This document shows, piece after piece, positions 43,651 to 54,000 of a DNA stretch of 64,000 nucleotides. Under the pieces are notes generated by a model. The model saw only the letters and a list, made by a program, of their open reading frames with translations, did not search any database and had not been told where the DNA came from. Origin of the DNA: Flavobacterium magnum. Lineage in GTDB: Bacteria; Bacteroidota; Bacteroidia; Flavobacteriales; Flavobacteriaceae. The stretch covers positions 3,400,208 through 3,464,207 of the forward strand of contig NZ_CP028811.1 in NCBI RefSeq assembly GCF_003055625.1, read 5' to 3'. Every line of letters starts with the position of its first letter. The first letter of the stretch is position 1. The translations under genes were made by a program, and so were the position numbers.

Positions 43651-46600
43651 ATGAAAAAAACTACCCTACTAATGGGCAGGCTAACCCTACTAGCCTGCTT
43701 GCTCTTTACTGCCCTAAGTTTTGCGCAATCGCAAACATTTACAACAACAGGATCATTTACCGTGCCGGCAGGCGTAACAAGCATTCGGGTTGAAGCCTGG
43801 GGTGCCGGTGGCGCGGGCGGCGGGGCTACCGGCGCACCTTCTGCCGGTGGTGGCGGAGCCGGTGGCGCTTATGTCAGGAACAATGCCGTCAACGTTATTC
43901 CCGGTAACACCTACACGGTTACGGTAGGTACCGGCGGCGTCGGTTCTACAGGTAACGGTGGCGCGGGTGGATCTTCGTGGTTTGGCTCCACTCTGACGAT
44001 ATTGGCAGTGGGTGGCAGCGGCGGAAATGCAGCCATCGTAAACAGCAATACAGCAGCAGGTGCGACGGCTCCTATAATGGGCAACGTCGGTGGCACCACT
44101 AATTTTTATGGCGGAAATGGTGGCACCGGAGTTGCCGGAGGTACTTCTGGAGGAGGTGGTGGTGCCAGTGCAGGTACAGGTTCCAATGGATCCGCTGCCG
44201 TAGGCGTCACCGGTGGAGTTGCAGTCACAGGCGGTACTGCCGGGGCTAACGGCTCAGCAACCAGCGGAGACGGAGCTGCTGCCGGTGGCTATGGTGCTGG
44301 AGGTGCAGGCGGGCGCACAGGAACCACTACTGACAGGGCCGGTGGAAGTGGATCAGCAGGAAGGGTAGTTATTACATGGGTATGCTCCACTTACAGCCTG
44401 ACTTCCAGTACGCTGCCCGCAAATACCTGTCAGGGAAGTGCCGCAACAGTCACTTTAAACGGCGCTGCAGCAAACCTTCCTACAGGCACTTACACCGTGA
44501 CATATAACCTATCAGGAAGCAATACTGCAACGGGCAACACTGCTTCAATGACGGTGACCGTAGCCGGGACCGGGTCTTTCAACACCAGTGCACTGGCAAA
44601 TAGCGGCGCGACTACCGTAACAATAACAAATCTTGCAAGCGGCGGCACATCGCCAAATAATTGCAGCTCATCAATAAGTACAAATAACACTGCCTCGACG
44701 ACCGTAATCACCACGCCGGCGCAGCCCTCAACGATCACAGGAAACAACTCCCCATGTATCGGAAGCTCACAATCTTACTCTGTGACCGGTGTTGGAGGTG
44801 TAACGTACAGCTGGACTTTTCCTTCCGGCTGGACGCAAACCGCAGGAGGAACTACAAATTCGGTTACCGTAACGGTAGGATCTGGCACGGGCAACGTACA
44901 GGTTACACCATCAAACAGTTGTGGTTCAGGAACCGCCAGAACATTGGCCGTGAGTCCTACTACAACGCCGGCACAGCCTGCTGCGATAACGGGTAATGCT
45001 ACACCATGTATTGGCGCGACTTTGGTATCATATGCAGTAACAAACGTAGCCGGCGTAACATACAACTGGACATTGCCGTCAGGATGGACACAAACCGGCG
45101 GTACAAACACCAACTCGATTACCGTGACCGTTGGAGCGGGATCCGGAAATATCAGCGTAACAGCGACAAACAGCTGCGGCACATCGACCGCGCGCACGCT
45201 TGCCGTAACACCATCAACTGCGCCGGCCCAGCCAAGCGTTATTACGGGGGCTACCAATGTGTGTGAGACTACGATCCAGAACTATAGCGTCACAGCGGTA
45301 TCGGGGGTAACATACAACTGGACTTTCCCTTCAGGCTGGACACAAACCGCGGGAGGAACAACCAATTCCGTTACGGTAACTGCCGGAAGCGGTTCGGGTA
45401 ACATCACCGTCACGCCTTCCATATCTTGCGGAAGCGGTACACCGAGAACCCTTGCTGTAACGGCCACCGCCATGCCGACCGTGCTCACGACGACTCCGGG
45501 CTCACGGGTCGGAACGGGATCGGTGACCTTAGGCGCCACGGCATCAACCGGAACGATTTCATGGTTTGCTGCAGCGACCGGAGGTGCCGCTTTGGGAACA
45601 GGCACGTCATTTGCGACGCCGGATATCGTCACCTCTACCACATTCTACATTGAAGTTTCTAACGGAGGCTGCGTCACCTCGCCAAGGACAGGTATATTGG
45701 CGACAGTGAATGCACCGGAGATTGCCGTATCAGGTAATGGATTTAACATCGCCGATGAAGATACGACGCCGGAAACTACAGACAATACCGATTTCGGCAC
45801 TGTGAACGTGCTGATCTCGTCAACCAAAACCTATACGATACAGAATATCGGAACCTTGCCACTGACAATTGGAACATTTACGATCGCCGGTGCCAATGCC
45901 TCTGAATTCGTATTGATGACTTCACCAGCCACTAACCTGGCTGCCGGCGCAAGTACGACTTTTTCCGTAAAATTTACGCCAACAGCCGCCGGGGTTAGGA
46001 ATGCCACTTTGTCTTTTGTGACAAATGACTCGGATGAGAACCCGTTTAATTTCTACATAAGGGGAACCGGCGGAACTGGTGTAAGCCCTGAAATTAATAT
46101 ACAGGGCCTCGGCGTTACCATTGCTGATGGTGCCGCCCGTGGCGCAGCTGCTGACGGTACGCTATTCACAACTACTACCATTGGCAATTCAACGACACGT
46201 ACATTTACAATACAGAATTTAGGGACGGGGCCATTGACTTTATCCGGCGGACCCAGCTATGTTTCAGTAACCGGAAGCGGATTCTTCACTGTCATCACCC
46301 AGCCAAGCGGCACCATAGCAGCGGGCGGAAGCACCACCTTCCAGATCCGTTATACGCCAACAAATACAGGAAGTGCCGTGGCCATCGTCACCATCAACAA
46401 CAGCGACGACGACGAGGGTGTTTTCGATTTTGTAATCGAAGGAAACGGTGTAATCTCCGGCCGTGATATCGGTATCGAAGGCAATGAGGTGGCCATTTCA
46501 GACGGTGCTACCACATCGAGCATTGCCAACCAGACCGACTTCGGTATCACAGATCTTTCTACAGTGATCGCGATTCCATTCAACGTGTATTCTTACGGCA

Positions 46601-49600
46601 CATCCAGTTTAGCCATTTCGTCGACAGCAATCACTGCAGGGTCAGGATTTACGATTTCGTCCTTGTCAGGCACAGTCAACTCGGGCTCTCCGGCTTCATT
46701 CGTGGTTACTTTCACGCCGTCATCTGTAGGATCATTCTCTGCTACAGTCACTGTGACCAGCAACGCCAACAGCCCGTCATCAAAAGCGACATTTACATTT
46801 GTGGTTACGGCTCAGGTACAGAATACGACAGCACTCACCAACGGACCCGGAGGTGTGACCAGCAACCTCAAATTCTGGCTCAAGGCCAATAGTGAGATTG
46901 GTACTGTAAATGACAACGACAACCTCAGCATCTGGAATGACCAGACCACAGGAAGCACGAAAGATGCTATTGCAAAATTTTCGAGAGAACCTAAATTCAG
47001 GAACAATACCGCTGACAACGTAAACTTCAATCCGGTCATCAAATTCAACGGTGCCAGTACGTTATATGGCAACCAGGGATTCAACAACCAGGATATGTTC
47101 ATCGTTTTAAAGCCTAAAAACAACATTACGTCGTCTACCAGCGCTCAGGATATCTATTGTGGGGACGACATCGCAATCAATAAGAACAGCCAGGATGTTA
47201 CCGGGTTTGAGATGGGCAACACCTCTACGCGATATGGTGCCAACCCGGATATCGTAGCCTACAACCAGGGGGCATCAAGCAGCTACGGAATCGCCGAATA
47301 CAATGCTACGAAAATCTATTCGGGCGTAAACATGTTTAACCCGAGAAGGAACACAGCAACGGGCAGGATGATGCTGTTGTGCAACGGCTCGACACTAAGC
47401 ACTACCGAATACCTTACAGGTACCAATTACCAGCCTTATAAAGACATTGTCAACTCCAGATACTGGTTGGGCCGCAGTGAATATTTTGATGCCAGCTACG
47501 AAGGCGATATCCTTGAAATCATCAACTACAGCAGCCTGAATTCGAATGCAGACAAGAGCAAGATCGAGTCTTACCTTGCCATCAAGTACGGCATCACTTT
47601 AGGTGTCAATGGTGTGAGCCAGGACTATGTAGATTCTGATGGCACGACAATCTATCCGTCGGCAAACGGTTTTAACTACAACATCGCCGGAATCGGAAGG
47701 GATGATAAATCACAACTGAATCAAAAACAATCGCGTACCGAAAATACTTCGAGTGACGTGACCATGGGCCTCACAACCATTGAAGCCAAAAATTCAGACA
47801 ATACCGCTACTTTCGACAACGACAAGAACTTCCTGATCTGGGGAAGCAACAATGGCACACTGGGCGCACAGGCCCCGATTCTCGTTAACATGAGTGCCGG
47901 AGTGGCCGGGCTGACCACACAGGTTGATTTCGTCTCCATCGGCAGGACATGGAAAGTGATTGAAAATGGCGGCGACGTGAAAACCGTAACCGTATCGGTC
48001 CCTTCTACCCTGCTGACTTCGACAATCACTCCGCCGGGCGACTTTTTAATGTTCATTTCGAGCAGCCCGATTTTCAGCCCTACGGCAGAATACAGGGTGA
48101 TGCGCGCCAATGGCTCCAAATTGGAAACCACTTACGATTTTAACGGTACCACATACATCACTTTCGGCTACGCCCCGGAACGCACCTTTGTCAGGTCTAT
48201 TTCATTTGACGGTGTCGACGACTACATGGATGCCGGAAATGTACTGAACCTGAACAACACCAATTTCACCGTTTCCGCGTGGATAAAAAGGAATGCGTCA
48301 AACCGCACCATTCTCTCCAAAAGGAACAACACGTTCACGACAGGATACGAATTGTCTATCAACAGCGGTGGTTTTGCCGAAATGAGCTGGATGAACGGCA
48401 CAAAGCAGACCATCACTTCCTCAGTAGTCATCCCTACCGGGAAATGGCACAACATCGGGGTTACATTTGACGGCACCAATGCACGCATGTACATCGATGG
48501 TGTACTCGATACCACCGAAGCTTTGCTACCGGTTCCCGCCAATACACAATCGTTTATTATCGCTGCCGCAGATGGCACAAACACCACATCGTTCTTCAAC
48601 GGCACCATTGACGAAGTCAGGGTATGGGGCACTGCGCTCACCGCGGCACAGCTGCGTTACGTGATGAACCAGGAACTGCGCGAGCACAGCGACAGCACAG
48701 TGAACGGAAGCATCGTCCCGCAGACAGTCACGCTGAATGAGGTGAAAAGCATTCCATGGTCGAGCGTAAAAGCGTACTACCCAATGTCCACTTATACGTA
48801 TACCAATGCCAAGGATATGTCTGACAACGACTACACCGCAGCCATCAAAAACCTCATCACGGTAGATTACCAGACCGCACCGCTGCCTTATGTCTCAAAT
48901 GCTGACGGCGACTGGACCACGGATACTACCTGGAAAAACAGCGATGTCCAGGACAATCCTTACAGCTTCTCTATTGTTGACGGCACCACAAGGATTGGCT
49001 GGAATATTGTGCAGACCAGTCATAACATTACGACAAGCACAAACAAAGTCGTGTTGGAACTCGACATGTTGAGCAACAAACTGACTGCCGACAATGACAT
49101 TAAGATTGAAGTGACCCATTACCTGAGCCTTGACGGAAAGATTGACCTTGTCGGCAAATCGCAACTGGTGCAGCCTTTCGGAAGCGATCTCGATCCTACC
49201 AGTTCAGGTGCTATAGAGCGTGACCAGCAGGGCCAGTCTAACATGTACAATTACAATTACTGGTCTTCGCCAGTGAGCGCACTGAGCACGACCGCAAACA
49301 ACCTTGGCTATACTATAACTGACGTCATCAGGGACGGTTCCGATCCGGACAACATCAAGAACATCAACTGGGTGTCAGACCAGAGCGTTACCGCATCCGA
49401 TCCGATATCGATTTCCGATGCGTGGATTTTCAAGTTCCAAAACGTGGGTAACGCCTATGCCAACTGGGGTTATATCGGGTCCACCGGCACATTGCTTCCC
49501 GGAGAAGGCTTCACCATGAAAGGATCTGCGGCAGCGACCCCGACGCAGAATTACACCTTCACCGGAAAACCAAACAATGGCGCCATTACGCTGCCTATCG

Positions 49601-50727
49601 GCGCGGGATTCCTCAATTTGTGTGGCAATCCGTATGCTTCGGCCCTGGATTCGCAACAGTTCATCAACGACAACTTAGATTCGATTGACGGGACTTTGTA
49701 TCTGTGGGAACACTATTCGACCAACAATACCCACGTTTACTCGGACTACCAGGGTGGCTACGCCGCACTGACCAATGTGGGTGGAACGCCTCCGGTGGCA
49801 GCGCCCGGCATCAGCGGACTCGGTTCGAGCAGCCGCATCCCAAAAAGGTTCATTCCCGTAGGACAGGGATTCTTCGTGGTCGGTAACAGCACCGGCGGAT
49901 CAATTAAGTTCAACAACAACCAGCGCCTTTTTGTAAAGGAAACCAGTGGCTCATCTAACATCATGTTCAGGAATGCCAACCAAACCAATTCGGCTTCCGA
50001 CAGCAACGGTTCAGGAAACCAGGACGACAGTTATCTCGTTACGGGATTTGCGAAAATTCGTTTGGGCTTTACCTCGGCCACAAATTACCACAGGCAGCTG
50101 CTGCTTGGGTTTATGAACGAATATGCTACCAGTGCGATTGATCCGGGTTATGACGCGGTGATGTTCGACCAATTGGCAGACGATATGTACTTCCTCAACG
50201 GAGAAACCAGGCTGATCATCCAGGGAGAAGGGTTCTTTAACGAAGCCAATATTTATCCGCTGGGCGTGAAGGCCGGTATTGACGGAAACGTGCAATTCAA
50301 CATAGACGAAATGATTAACTTCGAGGACGACCAGGATGTGTACATCTACGATGACGAAGACCAGTCCTACCACGACATCAAAGCCGGAACGTATGATGTG
50401 GTCTTACCACAGGGCACGTATGAAAGCCGCTTCTCACTGCGGTTTGTAAGCTCGACATTGGGGATTGAAAACCAGCAGCCTAACGGACCTGCAATCAGTT
50501 TTACAAATAACAACAATTCGATCAACATCCAGAACAACGAACACCGTTTCACAGTCAACAGCGTAGCCCTTTTCAATGTTTTGGGACAAAGCCTTGAAAC
50601 GTGGGAAATGGACGGCAATAGTGATGCGCTGTTGCAAATCCCGGTAAAAAACCATGCTGCCGGCACATACATTGTAAAAATCAACACGTCTGCAGGAAGC
50701 TTCAGCAGGAAAATAGTGATGAAATAA
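43651..50727 (+). CDS. Giant multidomain T9SS-secreted surface protein (glycine-rich, PKD-like, choice-of-anchor D, LamG)
   Basis: 2358 aa. A signal peptide ends near LSFAQSQ (about 26). A glycine-rich domain follows (about 30-245, dense in GGGGAGG), then three PKD-like repeats of about 85 aa (about 361-610; each has VTYxWTxPSGWTQT). Three choice-of-anchor D domains start near 689, 814 and 937. A DUF8202-like region (SNLKFWLKANSEIGT near 1067, SYLAIKYGITLG near 1308) precedes a LamG/concanavalin-like domain (FDGVDDYMDAGNVLNLNN near 1518). The C-terminal module (YWSSPV, GNPYASALD, VGQGFFV) and a type A sorting signal ending RKIVMK close the protein. It should be an adhesin or binding protein exported by type IX secretion. 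No catalytic site is recognised. Confidence 0.88.
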   Translation: MKKTTLLMGRLTLLACLLFTALSFAQSQTFTTTGSFTVPAGVTSIRVEAWGAGGAGGGATGAPSAGGGGAGGAYVRNNAVNVIPGNTYTVTVGTGGVGSTGNGGAGGSSWFGSTLTILAVGGSGGNAAIVNSNTAAGATAPIMGNVGGTTNFYGGNGGTGVAGGTSGGGGGASAGTGSNGSAAVGVTGGVAVTGGTAGANGSATSGDGAAAGGYGAGGAGGRTGTTTDRAGGSGSAGRVVITWVCSTYSLTSSTLPANTCQGSAATVTLNGAAANLPTGTYTVTYNLSGSNTATGNTASMTVTVAGTGSFNTSALANSGATTVTITNLASGGTSPNNCSSSISTNNTASTTVITTPAQPSTITGNNSPCIGSSQSYSVTGVGGVTYSWTFPSGWTQTAGGTTNSVTVTVGSGTGNVQVTPSNSCGSGTARTLAVSPTTTPAQPAAITGNATPCIGATLVSYAVTNVAGVTYNWTLPSGWTQTGGTNTNSITVTVGAGSGNISVTATNSCGTSTARTLAVTPSTAPAQPSVITGATNVCETTIQNYSVTAVSGVTYNWTFPSGWTQTAGGTTNSVTVTAGSGSGNITVTPSISCGSGTPRTLAVTATAMPTVLTTTPGSRVGTGSVTLGATASTGTISWFAAATGGAALGTGTSFATPDIVTSTTFYIEVSNGGCVTSPRTGILATVNAPEIAVSGNGFNIADEDTTPETTDNTDFGTVNVLISSTKTYTIQNIGTLPLTIGTFTIAGANASEFVLMTSPATNLAAGASTTFSVKFTPTAAGVRNATLSFVTNDSDENPFNFYIRGTGGTGVSPEINIQGLGVTIADGAARGAAADGTLFTTTTIGNSTTRTFTIQNLGTGPLTLSGGPSYVSVTGSGFFTVITQPSGTIAAGGSTTFQIRYTPTNTGSAVAIVTINNSDDDEGVFDFVIEGNGVISGRDIGIEGNEVAISDGATTSSIANQTDFGITDLSTVIAIPFNVYSYGTSSLAISSTAITAGSGFTISSLSGTVNSGSPASFVVTFTPSSVGSFSATVTVTSNANSPSSKATFTFVVTAQVQNTTALTNGPGGVTSNLKFWLKANSEIGTVNDNDNLSIWNDQTTGSTKDAIAKFSREPKFRNNTADNVNFNPVIKFNGASTLYGNQGFNNQDMFIVLKPKNNITSSTSAQDIYCGDDIAINKNSQDVTGFEMGNTSTRYGANPDIVAYNQGASSSYGIAEYNATKIYSGVNMFNPRRNTATGRMMLLCNGSTLSTTEYLTGTNYQPYKDIVNSRYWLGRSEYFDASYEGDILEIINYSSLNSNADKSKIESYLAIKYGITLGVNGVSQDYVDSDGTTIYPSANGFNYNIAGIGRDDKSQLNQKQSRTENTSSDVTMGLTTIEAKNSDNTATFDNDKNFLIWGSNNGTLGAQAPILVNMSAGVAGLTTQVDFVSIGRTWKVIENGGDVKTVTVSVPSTLLTSTITPPGDFLMFISSSPIFSPTAEYRVMRANGSKLETTYDFNGTTYITFGYAPERTFVRSISFDGVDDYMDAGNVLNLNNTNFTVSAWIKRNASNRTILSKRNNTFTTGYELSINSGGFAEMSWMNGTKQTITSSVVIPTGKWHNIGVTFDGTNARMYIDGVLDTTEALLPVPANTQSFIIAAADGTNTTSFFNGTIDEVRVWGTALTAAQLRYVMNQELREHSDSTVNGSIVPQTVTLNEVKSIPWSSVKAYYPMSTYTYTNAKDMSDNDYTAAIKNLITVDYQTAPLPYVSNADGDWTTDTTWKNSDVQDNPYSFSIVDGTTRIGWNIVQTSHNITTSTNKVVLELDMLSNKLTADNDIKIEVTHYLSLDGKIDLVGKSQLVQPFGSDLDPTSSGAIERDQQGQSNMYNYNYWSSPVSALSTTANNLGYTITDVIRDGSDPDNIKNINWVSDQSVTASDPISISDAWIFKFQNVGNAYANWGYIGSTGTLLPGEGFTMKGSAAATPTQNYTFTGKPNNGAITLPIGAGFLNLCGNPYASALDSQQFINDNLDSIDGTLYLWEHYSTNNTHVYSDYQGGYAALTNVGGTPPVAAPGISGLGSSSRIPKRFIPVGQGFFVVGNSTGGSIKFNNNQRLFVKETSGSSNIMFRNANQTNSASDSNGSGNQDDSYLVTGFAKIRLGFTSATNYHRQLLLGFMNEYATSAIDPGYDAVMFDQLADDMYFLNGETRLIIQGEGFFNEANIYPLGVKAGIDGNVQFNIDEMINFEDDQDVYIYDDEDQSYHDIKAGTYDVVLPQGTYESRFSLRFVSSTLGIENQQPNGPAISFTNNNNSINIQNNEHRFTVNSVALFNVLGQSLETWEMDGNSDALLQIPVKNHAAGTYIVKINTSAGSFSRKIVMK

Positions 50728-50751
50728 TCAATTGTCCACATCAGGATTTCG

Positions 50752-50785
50752 AAAAATGGCCAATGAGTATTGGCCATTTTTTTTT
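50752..50785 (+). terminator. Terminator of the 2358-aa protein gene
   Basis: AAAAATGGCCAAT pairs with ATTGGCCATTTTT around a GAGT loop, followed by a long T run. Confidence 0.9.
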
Positions 50786-50950
50786 GCTTTTTCGGCACTC
50801 TGAAATGAGCTAAAATTGCGGTGAAAAAAGCTATTGTGCAGGTGAATAAAAATCCTACAAATAACTATCACAAAAAGTTATGGTGCGAAATGTTTAATTT
50901 ATACGTAAAACACTGATTTTTAAAGGCTTTTCAGAGCATGTGAAACGTGT

Positions 50951-50980
50951 ATTTTATCGATAAAAAATACCACTCAACGA
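50951..50980. promoter_or_regulatory. ATCGAT palindrome plus CAACGA element, candidate operator
   Basis: ATTTTATCGATAAAAA (50951-50966) differs by one base from the perfect palindrome upstream of the protease/SprB gene. CAACGA follows at 50975-50980. If transcription begins near 51022 the two centre at about -64 and -45, matching the positions of the twin palindromes at 35090-35126. Confidence 0.5.
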
Positions 50981-51053
50981 ATATATTTCCCGGCTCGATT
51001 TTAACACTTTACATTCGCCCCAGATTTTAATCCCAAATCAAAATCTGAGTCTT

Positions 51054-54000
51054 ATGGAAAATACTACAATGACATTTAAGAAACTGTTGTTTCTTTTCAG
51101 TTTACTTTTATCTGCAGCATACAGTGCTGCACAGGACAACACCGCAACTTTTAACTCTGATGGCACTTTTACCGTACCTGCTGGCTATACCTACAATGCC
51201 ACAATACACGTATGGGGCGCCGGAGGAAGGGGCGGCTCAAGAAGCGGGTCTAACGGCGCGGGCGGCGGTGGCGGTGGTGGTGCGTATTCCAGCAGCACAA
51301 TCGTGCTTACGGCAGGAACATACAACGTCACGGTGGGTACGGGCGCTACGACCGATATCGCTGACGGCGAAGATTCCTCTTTTTCAACATTGGTCATCGC
51401 AAAAGGCGGCAAAACGGTCGGTTTAAACTCCGCCACAGGTGGAGCAGGCGGCCAGGCATCTGCCGGTACAGGAACAATTAAATATTCCGGCGGGGCTGGA
51501 GTTAGCGCTACCTCTGGGGTAGCCTTCAGTGGAGGCGGCGGCGCTTCAGCTGGTACGGCCAATGATGGTGCTACGGGACTTACGTCTACCGGAGGAATTG
51601 CGCTCAATGGCGGTGGAAACGGTGGAGCAGGCAGGCTGGTGGCGGTTGGAAGCGGAAATGGTACAGCAGGGACAACTCCCGGCGGTGGCGGTGGCGGAGC
51701 ACTGAGAAACTCAGCGGTAACCGTTTCCGGTGGTGCCGGCGCAAACGGACGTGTGATCGTGACCTGGAACAACCCTGAAATCAATATCCGCGGAAATGGA
51801 AATAATATTGCGACGGGCGACAATTCGCCATCAACTTCTGACAACACTGATTTTGGAACGGTCGATTATTATTCCGGGACAATTTCGAAAACCTTTACCA
51901 TCCAGAACAGCGGCGTGGGATTGTTAGGCATCGGGAATATCACCTTCTCAGGCAGCGGCGCGGCTGACTTCTCAGTAACCACCCAACCTACCCTACCCGT
52001 AGCTGCTTCGGGCGGATCAACGACATTTACCGTGACTTTTGATCCGAGTGCTGTCGGAACACGCACAGCAATCATCAGCATCCCCAACAATGATGCCGAC
52101 GAAAACCCTTACACGTTTACCATTACCGGTAACGGAGGGACACCAAACATGACGATTTCGGGTAACAATACCGTAATTTCCGACAACGACAATTCACCAA
52201 GCACGTCAGACTTTACCAATCTTGGGGCCCAATATATATTTTCAGGCTTACTGACCAGGACTTACACTATAAAAAATACAGGTACCGCGACGGTGGTGCT
52301 GGGCGCTGTTACCATCGGGGGTACAAATGCTGTCGAATTCAGTGCATCGACTCCGGCTGCCACAGTTGCACCCGGGGCGGAAGTCACTTTCACGATCAGC
52401 TTCAACCCTTCAGGAGCGGGATCGCGTGTCGGGTCATTCAGCATCGTGACGAACGTTTCTGGCGCGAACCCTTACAACTTTTCAATAGCAGGAACCGGAA
52501 ATACCTACCTGGATTCCGATGGTGATGGCATCACTGACAACAACGATCTCGATGACGATAACGATGGGGTGCCGGACACTTTAGAAGAATCAATATGTAA
52601 ATCTGTTTCGAGCCTTACGGCGTCTACGATATTTTTAAATGAGGATTTCGGGACAGGCACCACCCGCGTGCAGATCAGCGAAACGACACCCTCGGCGAGT
52701 ACGAATTATACGTTCGAAAGCGGCCAGACGCTCTATGATGATGATTATACCGTTTACTACAAGATTGCGGGTATTAATCAGGCTGATCCGACAAATATCT
52801 CTGATTTCTCATGGTATGCCTGGGTGAAGTCTGATGACCATACTCCGGGTGATACGAACGGAAGGATGGCAGTATTCAACGCATCAAACAACGCCGGCGT
52901 ATTTTACGAAAATACCATCAACGGCATTCTACCTAATATAGACGTGTCATATAGCTTTTGGGTAATGAACCTTGACAATTTGGATTCCGCTTTCTCTCCA
53001 AGCGAGCTTCCAAGGAAAACCCCAACAATCAAAGTAGAATTTATCGACACCAGCACCAATGCGGTAATTTCCGGTACAACTTATACAACACCGAGCATTA
53101 CGCGTTGTGCAAGCGGGAACTCATGTACGACGTCAATCTGGAAAAATTTCACCACCACGGCAAACCTGGGATCAAGGACCAGCTTTAAGATCAGGCTGAG
53201 CAACACCTCGCCGGGCGGATTCGGTAACGATTTGGCGATGGATGATATCGTCATCTCTCAAAAGTATTGCGACCTTGAAGGTGATGGTGACGCGGACATT
53301 TTTGACCTTGACGACGACAATGACGGTATCCCTGATGTTGTAGAGGCAGGATTTGGCGCATACAGCAGCGGTAAGAGCACGATGGATTTAAGCAACGGCA
53401 CAAAATGGGTTGACGCAAATACCAACGGATTAAATGACCTCGTTGTCGGTCAGACCCCACTGGATTCTGACGGCGACCTGATTTATGATTTCATGGATCT
53501 TGACAGCGACAATGATGGCATTTTTGATATCGACGAAGCACAAAAAGACACGTTCTACACCGGAGGCGCAAATGCAAAATACAACGGAGATGCTGACATC
53601 AACGGCGACGGTGTTGATGACAGCGGCGCGGACACTGACGGTGATGGAATCCAGGATCTTAACGATGAAGATCCTAACGTATTCGGTACGGGGGTTGTTG
53701 ATGCAACGAAGCGTAAAGCTTTCCCTACCGACACAAATAATGATGGTAAAGCCGATTACAGGGATGTAAAATCCAACGGTTCAACATTTGATATTGCCGG
53801 AACGTTATTTGCGTCATTCGACGGCAATAATGACGGCAAAGTAGACGGCACCACTGACGTTGACAAAGACGGGATCAGGGACGCAATCGACAACAATACC
53901 TCTACAGTAAATGCTGCCGGCTACGGCTCTCCAAGAAGTTTCACAGACAAGAAACTGCTGATAGATTTTGATGGCCGAAACGATTATGGTGAAGGACCGG

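Larger units (their letters stand above)
50728..51053. other. 326-bp intergenic region upstream of the 1806-aa protein gene
   Basis: Contains the terminator of the preceding gene (50752-50785), then about 160 bp of AT-rich sequence in which I see nothing definite. After it come the ATCGAT palindrome (50951-50966), CAACGA (50975-50980) and a weak promoter, TTTC at 50986 with TACATTCG at 51010-51017. Confidence 0.5.
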
